64,000 nucleotides of DNA, taken from NCBI RefSeq assembly GCF_003217515.1, contig NZ_QJSX01000004.1, positions 124,001-188,000 of the forward strand, given 5' to 3'. The notes below the pieces were generated by a model. It ran no database searches. It had not been told where the DNA came from and saw only the letters and a list, made by a program, of their open reading frames with translations. Below are positions 37,771-46,183 of this stretch, piece by piece. The first letter of the stretch is position 1; each line of letters begins with the position of its first letter. Made by a program: the position numbers and the translations under genes. Origin of the DNA: Deinococcus yavapaiensis KR-236. Lineage in GTDB: Bacteria; Deinococcota; Deinococci; Deinococcales; Deinococcaceae.

Positions 37771-39104
37771 AGGTCGTTCCACCGCTTTCTCGCCGGGTAC
37801 ATGGGCTTGCCGGTGCTGGCGAGCACGTCGTACTCGTGGCGGAAGAGCTTGACGCTGCTCACGACGGGCCCGAGGCACGCGTCGGCGAGGGCGCAAAAGC
37901 TTTTGCCGGAGATGTTGTCGCTCATGTCGAGGATGAGGTCGACGTCGCCGGGCTTGCCTCCGCCGCGCACGAGCTTCTCGTACATTCGCACCATCCAACC
38001 GCTGATACCTTCGCGGCACGGCGTGCACTTTCCGCACGATTCGTGGGCGTAAAACCGCACGAGGTTCCACGTGGCGTTCACGATGCAGTCGGCCGTCGGG
38101 ACGAGCGTGACGCCCCCGGTGCCGAGCATGGAGCCTTTGGCCGCGACGCTCTCGTAATCCATCGGCGTGTCGAGAATGTCGTCCGTGAAGGGCATCATCG
38201 GGCACGAGGATCCGCCGGGAATGATCGCCTTGATGTCCTCGGTGGGGCCGCCCCCGAAGTCGTAGATGAGCTCGCGGAAGGTCGCGCCGAGCGGCAGTTC
38301 GTACACGCCAGGGCGCCGAACAGGACCGGAAAGCTGGAAGAGCTTGTTGCCCTTGCTCTTCTCGGTGCCCATGGACGCGTGCCACTCCCAGCCGTACTTC
38401 AAGATGTGCACGGCCGAGCACAACGACTCGACGTTGTTGATGGTAGTCGGCAGGCCGTACAGGCCCGACGCGGCCGGAAAGGGCGGCTTGAGGCGCGGAT
38501 TGGCGCGCAAGCCTTCCAGCGAGTTCATGAGCGCGGTTTCCTCGCCGCAAATGTACGCGCCCGCACCTCTGTGGACGTGAAGGCGCATGGAGAAGCCGCT
38601 TCCGAGGATGTTGTCGCCGAGGTAACCGGCGCGGGTGGCTTCCTCGATGGCGGCGGTGAGTCGTTGCGCCGCGAGAACGTACTCGCCGCGAATGTAGATG
38701 TAGCCGAGCGTGGCGCGCATGGCGAAGCCCGCGATGATCATGCCCTCGATAAGCTGGTGCGGATCTTCGGACAGCAGGTAGCGGTCTTTGAAGGAACCGG
38801 GCTCGGACTCGTCGGCGTTGCACAACACGATGTGCTGGCGGCCGTCGTTGAGCGGCATGAACGACCACTTCATGCCCGTCGGGAAGCCCGCGCCGCCTCG
38901 GCCGCGCAGGCCGCTCTTCTTGACTTCGTCGATCACGGCGTCGTTGCCCATCGCGAAGGCGCGAAGCAAGGCTTGGTAACCGCCGTCGCGCACGTAAGCG
39001 TCGAGGGTGTGCGAGTCGGGCTTGCTGACGCGCGCGTAGAGTGTGGGCGCGAAGCGGGGATCCTTGGCGCTCGTGATGGGTTTGGGAGGCGTGGCGACCG
39101 TCAC
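37767..39104 (-). CDS. nuoF: NADH-quinone oxidoreductase subunit F
   Basis: 445 residues. NADH- and FMN-binding subunit where electrons enter complex I. The glycine-rich FMN/NADH loop is GLRGRGGAGFPTGMKW at about 65-80. Cluster N3 ligands are Cys357, 360 and 363 (CGKCTPC) and Cys404. The GTG start overlaps the nuoE stop as GTGA. Confidence 0.97.
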   Translation of the reverse strand: MTVATPPKPITSAKDPRFAPTLYARVSKPDSHTLDAYVRDGGYQALLRAFAMGNDAVIDEVKKSGLRGRGGAGFPTGMKWSFMPLNDGRQHIVLCNADESEPGSFKDRYLLSEDPHQLIEGMIIAGFAMRATLGYIYIRGEYVLAAQRLTAAIEEATRAGYLGDNILGSGFSMRLHVHRGAGAYICGEETALMNSLEGLRANPRLKPPFPAASGLYGLPTTINNVESLCSAVHILKYGWEWHASMGTEKSKGNKLFQLSGPVRRPGVYELPLGATFRELIYDFGGGPTEDIKAIIPGGSSCPMMPFTDDILDTPMDYESVAAKGSMLGTGGVTLVPTADCIVNATWNLVRFYAHESCGKCTPCREGISGWMVRMYEKLVRGGGKPGDVDLILDMSDNISGKSFCALADACLGPVVSSVKLFRHEYDVLASTGKPMYPARKRWNDL

Positions 39105-39718
39105 TTCGACTCACCGACTTTCACGAGGACGTCGGCGCTCGTGCCGACAGGTTGACCGCTCGCGTCGAGTTGCTGGCCGTCTCGTACCGTCACGGGCACG
39201 GGATTGTCGAAGGCGGGCGGCGTTCCGGCGCGCATCGCGTCCAACAGGTGACGGCACCTCGTGGGCCCGACGTTCTCGTAGTAGCCGTCGTCGTTGACTT
39301 GCACGACGGGCGCGGTGCCGCACGATCCGAGGCACTCGACTTTCTGCACGCTGAACAAGCCGTCGGGCGACACTTCGCCGGGTTGCACGTCGAGCGTCTC
39401 GACGAGGTGGTCCCACAGTTCGTCGCTGCCCTTGAGCGCGCACATCAGCGTCGAGCAGACTTGCAGGTGGTACTTGCCCGTCGGGACGGTGTGGTACGTC
39501 GAGTAGAAGCTCATGACGCTGCGCACTTCCGTGGCGGTCGTCCCGGCGACGGCGGCGATTTCCTCCATGTGCGCTTCGGACACGAAGCCGAAGGTGTCTT
39601 GCACTTCGCGCAGCAGGGGCATGAGGACGGAGCGACGTCCGCGCTCGGTGTCGGGATAGCGCGAGAAGACGTCACGAAGGAAGGCTTGCTTGTCCGAGAA
39701 GTATGGGGTGTTGGTCAT
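39101..39718 (-). CDS. nuoE: NADH-quinone oxidoreductase subunit E
   Basis: 205 residues, thioredoxin-like. The 2Fe-2S cluster N1a ligands are Cys88, Cys93, Cys129 and Cys133 (QVCSTLMC and ECLGSCG). A Pro/Gly/Val tail of about 40 residues after the cluster domain makes it slightly longer than E. coli NuoE. The ATG lies 3 nt after the nuoD stop. Confidence 0.96.
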   Translation of the reverse strand: MTNTPYFSDKQAFLRDVFSRYPDTERGRRSVLMPLLREVQDTFGFVSEAHMEEIAAVAGTTATEVRSVMSFYSTYHTVPTGKYHLQVCSTLMCALKGSDELWDHLVETLDVQPGEVSPDGLFSVQKVECLGSCGTAPVVQVNDDGYYENVGPTRCRHLLDAMRAGTPPAFDNPVPVTVRDGQQLDASGQPVGTSADVLVKVGESK

Positions 39719-39721
39719 AAG

Positions 39722-40948
39722 TTACCGGTCCACGTCTCCGAGGACGGGGTCGAGGCTGGCGAGGACCGCCACGAGGTCCGCGAATTGACCGCCGACGCCC
39801 GCGTATTCGAGGGCTTGCAAGTTCACGAAGCTCGGGGCGCGAATCTTGACGCGGTACGGCATGCTGCCGCCGTCGGAAACGATGTAGTAGCCGACTTCGC
39901 CGCGGGCCGTTTCGACGGGCACGTAAGATTCGCCGACGGGCGGGTGGAAGCCTTCCGTCACGAGCTTGAAGTGGTGGATGACGGCTTCCATCGACGTTTC
40001 GAGTTCTTCGCGCGGCGGCAAGCTGATTTTGCGGTTCGGGTCCTTGACGGGGCCGGGCCGCAGTTTCTTCAGCGCCTGCTGGATGATCTTCATAGATTCG
40101 CGCATTTCTTCGAGGCGAAGCATGAATCTCGTGTACACGTCGCCGTCGGTGCCCCACGGCACCTTGAAGTCGTACTCCTCGTAACCGCTGTACGGATTGG
40201 CCTTGCGGTGGTCGAGCGGCACGCCCGACGCGCGCAAATTCGCTCCCGTGAGGCAGAGGTCGAGCGCGAGTTCTTTCGAGATCACGCCGACTTGCTTGGA
40301 GCGGTCGAGGAAGATGGGGTTCGCCGCGAACAAGCCTTCGTACTCGTCGATGCGCGGCCCGAGTTGCGAGACGAACGCGCCGACGTGCTCGGCCCAATCG
40401 TCGGGAATGTCTTTGGCGAGGCCGCCGACGCGCAGGTAGCCTTGGTTCATGCGGTAGCCGCAGACTTCCTCGAAGAGGTCGAGCAGGGCTTCGCGTTCGC
40501 GGAAGGTGTAGAAGAAGGGCGTGAGCGCGCCGAGGTCGAGCAGGCCCGTGCCGAAGTACACCGTGTGAGAGGCGAGGCGACCGAGTTCGTGCAAGATGAC
40601 GCGCACGACCTTGGCGCGTTCGGGCACTTCCGCGCCGACGAGCTTCTCGGCGGACAGGACGTAGGCGAGCTCGTGTCCGAACGAGTGCAGGTAGTCCGTG
40701 CGCGGCGCGTACGTGACGTTTTGCTGGTACGTGCGGTGCTCCATCGTCTTTTCGAAGCCGGTGTGCAGGTAGCCCATATGATTGACGACCTTCACGACGT
40801 ACTCGCCGTCCATGTCCACGACGAGGCGCAGCACGCCGTGCGTGGACGGGTGCTGCGGTCCGACGTTGAGGCTCAAGACTTCGGTGTGCAAAAGAGAGCC
40901 GGAGCTGTCGGGGGCCTGCAGTTCGGGGCGGTCCACTTCAACGGTCAT
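39722..40948 (-). CDS. nuoD: NADH-quinone oxidoreductase subunit D
   Basis: 408 residues. The 49-kDa subunit derived from hydrogenase large subunits, lining the quinone pocket. The quinone-headgroup His is expected in NVGPQHPSTHGVLR (29-42). GYLHTGFEKTMEHRTYQQ and the C-terminal DPVLGDVDR are further signatures. It is a stand-alone NuoD, not fused to NuoC as in E. coli. The start codon overlaps the nuoC 3' end by 11 nt. Confidence 0.97.
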   Translation of the reverse strand: MTVEVDRPELQAPDSSGSLLHTEVLSLNVGPQHPSTHGVLRLVVDMDGEYVVKVVNHMGYLHTGFEKTMEHRTYQQNVTYAPRTDYLHSFGHELAYVLSAEKLVGAEVPERAKVVRVILHELGRLASHTVYFGTGLLDLGALTPFFYTFREREALLDLFEEVCGYRMNQGYLRVGGLAKDIPDDWAEHVGAFVSQLGPRIDEYEGLFAANPIFLDRSKQVGVISKELALDLCLTGANLRASGVPLDHRKANPYSGYEEYDFKVPWGTDGDVYTRFMLRLEEMRESMKIIQQALKKLRPGPVKDPNRKISLPPREELETSMEAVIHHFKLVTEGFHPPVGESYVPVETARGEVGYYIVSDGGSMPYRVKIRAPSFVNLQALEYAGVGGQFADLVAVLASLDPVLGDVDR

Positions 40949-41531
40949 GCTTCACTCCCGGTGTGACGGGCGGCTTGTCGTCCCGGTCTTGAAAGCCCTT
41001 GCGCTCGCCGCCGCGCCAGCCGGTGAGTCCGCCGCTTTGCCCGGTGAGTCCCGCGCGAAAGGCGGGCGGATCGATGAAGCGGCCGTCGCGGAAGAGCGTC
41101 GGGGACTCGCCGAGCGGGTAGTCTTTGCGCAGCGGGTGGCCTTCGAGGTCGTCGGGCGTGAGGACTTTGCGCAAGTCAGGGTGGTCGTCGAAGCGAACGC
41201 CGACGAGGTCGAAGACTTCGCGCTCCAGGTAGTTCGCGGCCTTCCAGAAGGAATACAGCGTCGGAAGGCTTTCGCCGTCCTCGACGTAGGCGCGCAGGAA
41301 GAGGCGGTCGTTCGTGTCGATGTTGTAGAAGTTGTAGGTCACGCCGAAACGCGCGGGCTTCTTCTCGACGAACTTGGAGAAATCGATTCCGACGACGTCC
41401 ATCAGCAGGTAGCCTTGGGTCTTGAGGTCCTCGGCGGCGATCAGGAGGCGGGCCTTGTCGAGGCGCGCGAGGGGCAGGAGGCCCGGCTCGGGCGTCGCGC
41501 CGAGGCGCTCGAAGCGCTCGGGCGTGCTCAT
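40938..41531 (-). CDS. nuoC: NADH-quinone oxidoreductase subunit C
   Basis: 197 residues. The 30-kDa subunit; signature EREVFDLVGVRFDDHPDLRK then GHPLRKDYPLGE. A hydrophilic tail of about 45 residues (from IDPPAFRAG) extends beyond the core fold. ATGA overlap with nuoB sets the start at 41531. Confidence 0.95.
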   Translation of the reverse strand: MSTPERFERLGATPEPGLLPLARLDKARLLIAAEDLKTQGYLLMDVVGIDFSKFVEKKPARFGVTYNFYNIDTNDRLFLRAYVEDGESLPTLYSFWKAANYLEREVFDLVGVRFDDHPDLRKVLTPDDLEGHPLRKDYPLGESPTLFRDGRFIDPPAFRAGLTGQSGGLTGWRGGERKGFQDRDDKPPVTPGVKHDR

Positions 41532-42064
41532 CGCGTCCACGCCTCCACCATCGGCAGTTGCGTACCGAGCTCGTCGAAGGCTTCGCCGCGCACCTTCCTT
41601 TGGAGTTGCATCACGCCGTAAATCAAGGCTTCGGGACGCGGCGGGCAGCCGGGCACGAAGACGTCGACGGGCACGACCGAGTCGACGTTTTGAACGATCG
41701 CGTAGTTGTTGAACATGCCGCCGCTGCTGGCGCACGCGCCCATGGAGATCACCCATTTGGGATCGGGCATCTGGTCGTACACGCGGCGCATGACCGGGGC
41801 CATCTTTTTGGAAAGTCGGCCGGCGACGATCATGACGTCGGCTTGACGGGGCGAGGCGCGAAAGACCTCGGAGCCGAATCTCGCGAGGTCGTTGCGGCCG
41901 TCGGTGGAGGCCATCATTTCGATGGCGCAGCACGCGAGGCCGAAGGTGGCGGGCCACAAGGAGTTCGAGCGGCCCCACGCGACGAGCTTTTCGAGGCTCG
42001 AGAACAAGATGCCTTCGTTTTCGAGCTCTTGGACGTCGCGTTCGAAGAGGTCTTTCAATCCCAT
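41528..42064 (-). CDS. nuoB: NADH-quinone oxidoreductase subunit B
   Basis: 178 residues. Carries N2, the terminal 4Fe-4S cluster that reduces quinone: tandem Cys45-Cys46 (GLACCAIEM), Cys111 (GACASSGG) and Cys140 (VPGCPPRPEA). The frame overlaps the nuoA 3' end by 10 nt. Confidence 0.97.
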   Translation of the reverse strand: MGLKDLFERDVQELENEGILFSSLEKLVAWGRSNSLWPATFGLACCAIEMMASTDGRNDLARFGSEVFRASPRQADVMIVAGRLSKKMAPVMRRVYDQMPDPKWVISMGACASSGGMFNNYAIVQNVDSVVPVDVFVPGCPPRPEALIYGVMQLQRKVRGEAFDELGTQLPMVEAWTR

Positions 42065-42405
42065 TCCAACACGCCCTTTCGGTAGATGTAGATCAAGCCG
42101 ACCGCGAGCAGGGCGACGAAGGTGATCGTTTCCCAGAACGCGAAGATCCCGACGCGTTGGAACGCCGTGGCGATCGGGTAGAAGAAGGCGGTCTCGATGT
42201 CGAAGACGATGAAGAGCATCGCGACGAGATAGAAGTGGACCGGGAAGCGCTCTTTGCCGCCGGGCAGCGGGTCGTTTCCGCTTTCGTAGGCCATGAGCTT
42301 GGTCCGGCTGGGCTTCTTGGGACCGAGGATGCGGCTGACGACGACCGCCAGAATGCCGATGCCCAGTCCGACGACCAGCATGATGAGGGCGTTGACGTAC
42401 TCGAT
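42055..42405 (-). CDS. nuoA: NADH-quinone oxidoreductase subunit A, probable ATC start
   Basis: 116 residues, three helices; family signatures are YESGNDPLPG, RFPVHFYLVAMLFIVFDIE and the C-terminal GLIYIYRKGVLEWD. The only good RBS, GGAGG at 42413-42417, is followed after 7 nt by ATC GAG TAC, where homologues would start with M-E-Y-type residues. The alternatives are worse: ATG 42381 is 31 nt from the RBS and removes part of helix 1, and TTG 42468 has no RBS. I therefore propose ATC as a rare start codon, or a sequence error for ATG. It is the first gene of nuoA-N. Confidence 0.88.
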   Translation of the reverse strand: MEYVNALIMLVVGLGIGILAVVVSRILGPKKPSRTKLMAYESGNDPLPGGKERFPVHFYLVAMLFIVFDIETAFFYPIATAFQRVGIFAFWETITFVALLAVGLIYIYRKGVLEWD

Positions 42406-42770
42406 GTTCCTTCCTCCTTCCGAACGGTGAGCGATCGCGCCTTCCGTTTCATGCGGTTTGTTGCGCAAGGAATAAGCTCGTGCAACTTTTCACGAAAAGA
42501 GAGACAACAAACGCTCGGGGTAGACGACGCGCGCAAGACGAAACCGTGATGTACGTCTTGTTCTATCACGTCACAAGCGTTTCTAACAGACCGCGAACTA
42601 AAATTGCACTGAGTTCAAAAACGAGAAGGAGAAGGCCGCGAAAGAAGCGAAAGCGCAACGAGAAGAGGCCCACGTCGCCAAGATCGTGAGCCTTCGTTTC
42701 AACCCTGTTTGCGCCGAGCAGGCGTCGTCCATGAGCAGGCGGCGCGAACCGAGAGCGCTTCCGAACGTCC
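42406..42770. other. intergenic region upstream of nuoA
   Basis: 365 nt between nuoA and the histidine kinase stop. It holds the nuo RBS, presumably the nuo promoter (no convincing -35/-10 pair seen on the minus strand), and a FadR-type operator at 42604. A Lys/Glu-rich plus-strand frame (42602 to about 42813, FKNEKEKAAKEAKAQREEA) lacks a start codon and overlaps the kinase end; I do not call it a gene. Confidence 0.6.
42604..42618. promoter_or_regulatory. orphan FadR-type operator upstream of the nuo operon
   Basis: TTGCACTGAGTTCAA meets every fixed position of TTGNACYNRGTNCAA. It lies 199 nt upstream of nuoA. On the plus strand TAAAAT (42599-42604) ends on the first base of the site, the same register as the -10/operator overlap of the beta-oxidation promoter. 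Confidence 0.55.
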
Positions 42771-43943
42771 TCAGTTCGACAAGACCTCGACGAAGTCGTC
42801 CTCTTCTTCTTGAATGAACGGCAGCGTGAAGTAGAAGCGCGATCCGAGTCCTCGCTCGCTCTCGACCCAGATGCGCCCGCCATGGCCTTCGACGGCAAGC
42901 TTGCAAAACGCGAGGCCCATGCCCGTGTCGAACCGACTGTGCAGCGTGAGGCGCGATTGCTCGAAGGCGCTGAACAAGTTCGGGATGTCCTCGGCGGGAA
43001 TGCCCTCGCCGTCATCTTGCACGCACCACTGCATCTGGCCGTTGGACTCACGCGCCGAAATGACGATCGCGCCGCCGCGCGTCGTGTGCTTCACCGCGTT
43101 CGACAACAAATTCGCGAAGATGCGGCGCAAGATCTCGGGGTCCGCGTGCAGCGGAGAGGCGGCCGTCGGAAGATCCAGAATCAGCTTGCGCTCGGCGAGG
43201 CCGACGCCGACGTCTCCTTGCGCGAGGCTAAGCACGTCCGCCATCTTCGGCGCGAACAAGGTCGTGAAGTTCAAGCGCATCTTGCCCGCTTGAATTTTTC
43301 GCACGTCCAGCATGTTCACGGCGAGGTGCAGCAAATGCTGGCACTCTTCGCGTGACAAGCGAAGCAAGTCCAGCAAGTCCGCCGGGACACGCTTGCCGTC
43401 CTCCAAAACGACGTCGAGCAATCCCAGAATCGCGCTGATGGGATTCTTGAGGTCGTGGACGAGCATGTGCACGAGCTGGTCGCGCACGCGCTCCTCGTGC
43501 GCCCAAGCGTCGAGCCGCGCTTGCTGCGTGTGAGCGCGTTCCTCCACTTCGCGCAGTTGCCGCACGCGCGTCAGATGCGTTTTCAGCAGCGTCGCGACGG
43601 CGACGGCGGGCGTTCCCGGCGCGATCAGGGCGTCCGCGCCTCCTTGCAAGAACGCGCCGAGGTTGCGCTGCCCCATCACGATCCAGCGCGTGTGCACGTG
43701 CTCGGCACGCGAGCGCAACATCGCGAAGACGTCCGTGAGGGCCACGCCGCTCGGCAAATCTGCCGAGAGCAGGACGACGTCGGGCACGAACGAGCGCGTG
43801 TCACGAAGCAGCCCTTCCGCGCTCTCGGCATGCAGCACGCGCGCTTCGGGCAGCGCCATCGACAGTTCCGTGTGAAGCGAGACGTCGTTGACGGCAACGA
43901 AAACATGAGTGCAAGAGCTGGACGCGGCCATGGATTGTTCCAT
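42771..43943 (-). CDS. sensor histidine kinase with N-terminal receiver-like domain
   Basis: 390 residues. Residues 12-125 have the alternation of a response-regulator receiver, but the acceptor Asp position reads Ser60 (VVLLSADLP), so it is probably a pseudo-receiver. A coiled coil (about 120-155) leads to the HisKA domain with His163 (MLVHDLKNPIS). The ATPase follows with the N box (NLLSNAVKHT), G1 (DDGEGIP) and G2 (GMGLAFCK). No membrane segment, so it senses a cytoplasmic signal. No response-regulator gene is adjacent. ATG 43943 is the likely start; a second ATG 12 nt downstream is possible. Confidence 0.88.
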   Translation of the reverse strand: MEQSMAASSSCTHVFVAVNDVSLHTELSMALPEARVLHAESAEGLLRDTRSFVPDVVLLSADLPSGVALTDVFAMLRSRAEHVHTRWIVMGQRNLGAFLQGGADALIAPGTPAVAVATLLKTHLTRVRQLREVEERAHTQQARLDAWAHEERVRDQLVHMLVHDLKNPISAILGLLDVVLEDGKRVPADLLDLLRLSREECQHLLHLAVNMLDVRKIQAGKMRLNFTTLFAPKMADVLSLAQGDVGVGLAERKLILDLPTAASPLHADPEILRRIFANLLSNAVKHTTRGGAIVISARESNGQMQWCVQDDGEGIPAEDIPNLFSAFEQSRLTLHSRFDTGMGLAFCKLAVEGHGGRIWVESERGLGSRFYFTLPFIQEEEDDFVEVLSN

Positions 43944-43996
43944 CTTAACGTACCGTAAGGATAACAACGTGAAACTCACACGTAATCTCACGCACG

Positions 43997-44030
43997 TCAT
44001 CCTCGGCGGCCGCACCGTCGCCGAGGATGA
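43997..44030. other. second hairpin upstream of the histidine kinase
   Basis: TCATCCTCGGCG and CGCCGAGGATGA form a perfect 12-bp stem with a 10-nt loop. It lies 4 nt from the M3 peptidase terminator and 54 nt before the kinase start. Possibly part of a double terminator or a 5' structure of the kinase mRNA. Confidence 0.5.
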
Positions 44031-44034
44031 CAAC

Positions 44035-44081
44035 GAGGGGAGCGAAGGCGGCGCAAGATTAGCGCCGCCTTCGCTCCCCTC
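44035..44081 (-). terminator. terminator of the M3 peptidase gene
   Basis: A perfect 20-bp stem (44035-44054 with 44062-44081) and loop AAGATTA, 22 nt after the stop codon. Confidence 0.8.
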
Positions 44082-44103
44082 GATTCGGTTGAGAGAACCT
44101 GCC

Positions 44104-46134
44104 TCAGGCCGACACGAGCCCCGAGCGCCTCAACAGCGCCTCCGCGTCCGGATCGCGGCCCATGAAGTCACGGTAGAGTTGCGCAGGATCCTCGGAGTTG
44201 CCGCGCGACAGCAAGCGATCGACGTACTCGCCACCGACGACCTCGCTGAAGATTCCCTCGTCGGCGAAGCGCGTGAAGGCGTCCGCGTCGAGCACTTCCG
44301 CCCACTTGTAGCTGTAGTAACCCGCCGCGTACCCGACCGGGTTGGCGAAGATGTGGTTGAAGGCGGCTACGAACGCGTAATCGTGCGGCAGCGGCGCGGG
44401 ACTGAGGGGCGCCATGATTTCACGGGCGAACGCCAGGGGATCGCCTTGCCCGTCGAAGTCGATGTGAAGGGCGAGGTCCACCGTCCCGAACGCCAATTGA
44501 CGCATCGAGACGTTGGCGGCGCGGTAGTTCTTCGCGGCGTTCAACTTCTCGAACAGGTCTTGAGGAATCGCCTCGTTCGTCTCGAAGTGACGCGCGAAGA
44601 GGTCGAGCGCCTCGCGCTCCCAGCACCAGTTCTCCATGATCTGGCTCGGCAACTCCACGAAGTCCCACGCCACGCTCGTACCCGCGAGGCCGCGCGTTTC
44701 CACGCGCGAAAGGGCGTGGTGCAGCAGGTGACCGAACTCGTGGAAGACCGTCTCGACTTCACGGTGAGACAGCAGCGCGGGCATGCCTGGGCTGGGCGGC
44801 GTCATGTTGCCGCACATGAGACCGAGGTGCGGCACGAAACCTTCCGGCGTCGGCTTGCCGGTGATGAAGGCGTTCATCCACGCGCCGCCGCGCTTGTTGT
44901 CACGCGGAAACCAATCGGTGTAGAAGCTCGCGACGTGCTCGCCGCGCTTGTCGAAGAGGTTGTAGTACTTCACCTCGGGGTGCCAGCCGGGCGCGCTTGC
45001 CTCTTCGACTCGAACGCCGAACACGCGGCGCGTGATCTCGAACAAGCCCGTGAGGACGGATTGAAGCGGGAAGTACGGCCGTAACGCTTCCTCGTCGAAG
45101 GCGTACTTCGCGGCCCGCTGCTTCTCGGCCCAGTACGCCACGTCCCACGGCTGCAGCGCGGGCGCGTCCTGACCCGCGTGGGCACGGTAGAAGTCGTCGA
45201 GTTCTTGGTTTTCACGCTCGAAGAAGGGCTTCACGCGCGACACGAGGTCACGCTCGAACGCTTGCGCGCGCTCGCCGTTTTTGGCCATGCGCTCGGCGAG
45301 CACGAGATCGGCGAAGTTGGCGAAGCCGAGAATGCTCGCCTTCTCACGTCGCAAGGCGAGAATCTCGGGAATAAGCTCGCGGTTGTCGCGCCCCTCGCCC
45401 ACACCGACTTTGCCTTGCGCTTCCCATAGTTCGCGGCGAAGCTCGCGGTCGTCGGCGTACGTCAAGACAGGCTGGAGGGTCGGAAGGTGCAGCGTGAGGC
45501 GGTAACCGTCGTGTCCACGCTTCTCGGCCTCGGCGCGCGCCGCTTTGAGCACGCGGTCGGGCACGCCCGCGAGGCGCGCTTCGGGCACGTAGAGTTCGAA
45601 GGCCGCCGTGCCGTCGAGGACGTTTTGTCCGTAGCGCGTCGTGAGCTCGGCGAGGCGCAAATCAATCTGCTTCACGCGGTCCTTTTGCGCCGACGGCAAG
45701 TCGGCGCCGCCACGGCGGAAACGGTCGAGGGTCAAGCGCAAGTACCGCGCCTGCTCGCCGGTGAGTTCCCGCGCGAAGTCCGTGTCGGCGAAGCGCTTCA
45801 AGGCGCTCCAAAGTTCCTCGCTGAGCTGCACTTCCGTCGAGAAGGCGCTGAGCTTGGGAAGGACGGCGTTCCACGCCGCGCGCCACTCGTCGTTCGTGAC
45901 GACGCCCTCGAGGTGCCCGACGATGGTGGACGTCGTGCGAAGCTCGCGGTCGAGATCGTCGAACATCGGGAGGAAGGACGCGGGATCTTGCCAAGCGACG
46001 AGCGAAGCGAGCTTGCGCCGCGCGTTCTCGATGAGGCGCTCCACGGCGGGTTCGGCGTGTTCCGGGCGAATGCGGTCGAAAGGGATGTCGAACCCGACGT
46101 CGAGCAGCGGGTTCACGGCCTCGGAAATGGTCAT
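44104..46134 (-). CDS. M3-family oligopeptidase (oligopeptidase A/Dcp type)
   Basis: 676 residues. The thermolysin-like zinc motif HEFGH is visible in TVFHEFGHLLHHALS, and the third ligand Glu follows in VAWDFVELPSQIMENW. The N-terminal half is a helical gate that restricts substrates to short peptides. Typical members degrade signal-peptide fragments and proteasome-size peptides in the cytoplasm. Full family length. The ATG is preceded by TATACT and 6 nt, so it is leaderless and independent of queA upstream. Confidence 0.94.
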   Translation of the reverse strand: MTISEAVNPLLDVGFDIPFDRIRPEHAEPAVERLIENARRKLASLVAWQDPASFLPMFDDLDRELRTTSTIVGHLEGVVTNDEWRAAWNAVLPKLSAFSTEVQLSEELWSALKRFADTDFARELTGEQARYLRLTLDRFRRGGADLPSAQKDRVKQIDLRLAELTTRYGQNVLDGTAAFELYVPEARLAGVPDRVLKAARAEAEKRGHDGYRLTLHLPTLQPVLTYADDRELRRELWEAQGKVGVGEGRDNRELIPEILALRREKASILGFANFADLVLAERMAKNGERAQAFERDLVSRVKPFFERENQELDDFYRAHAGQDAPALQPWDVAYWAEKQRAAKYAFDEEALRPYFPLQSVLTGLFEITRRVFGVRVEEASAPGWHPEVKYYNLFDKRGEHVASFYTDWFPRDNKRGGAWMNAFITGKPTPEGFVPHLGLMCGNMTPPSPGMPALLSHREVETVFHEFGHLLHHALSRVETRGLAGTSVAWDFVELPSQIMENWCWEREALDLFARHFETNEAIPQDLFEKLNAAKNYRAANVSMRQLAFGTVDLALHIDFDGQGDPLAFAREIMAPLSPAPLPHDYAFVAAFNHIFANPVGYAAGYYSYKWAEVLDADAFTRFADEGIFSEVVGGEYVDRLLSRGNSEDPAQLYRDFMGRDPDAEALLRRSGLVSA

Positions 46135-46140
46135 GCGCGG

Positions 46141-46146
46141 AGTATA
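46141..46146 (-). promoter_or_regulatory. -10 box for the leaderless M3 peptidase gene
   Basis: Minus-strand TATACT, 5 of 6 matches to TATAAT, ends 6 nt before the ATG at 46134. No RBS. Confidence 0.6.
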
Positions 46147-46183
46147 GGGTAAGGGCCTCGGCGGGCACTCTACGTCTTTTTAC

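Noticed and set aside
42602..42813. Plus-strand Lys/Glu-rich frame beside the orphan FadR-type site
   Set aside because: No start codon, no RBS at proper spacing, and its second half is antisense to the kinase 3' end; composition can arise from the opposite strand.
42598..42906. Minus-strand frame ending in a hydrophobic SFSFLNSVQF tail
   Set aside because: It mostly overlaps the histidine kinase in another frame and has no RBS; hydrophobicity is the mirror of the Lys/Glu-rich strand.
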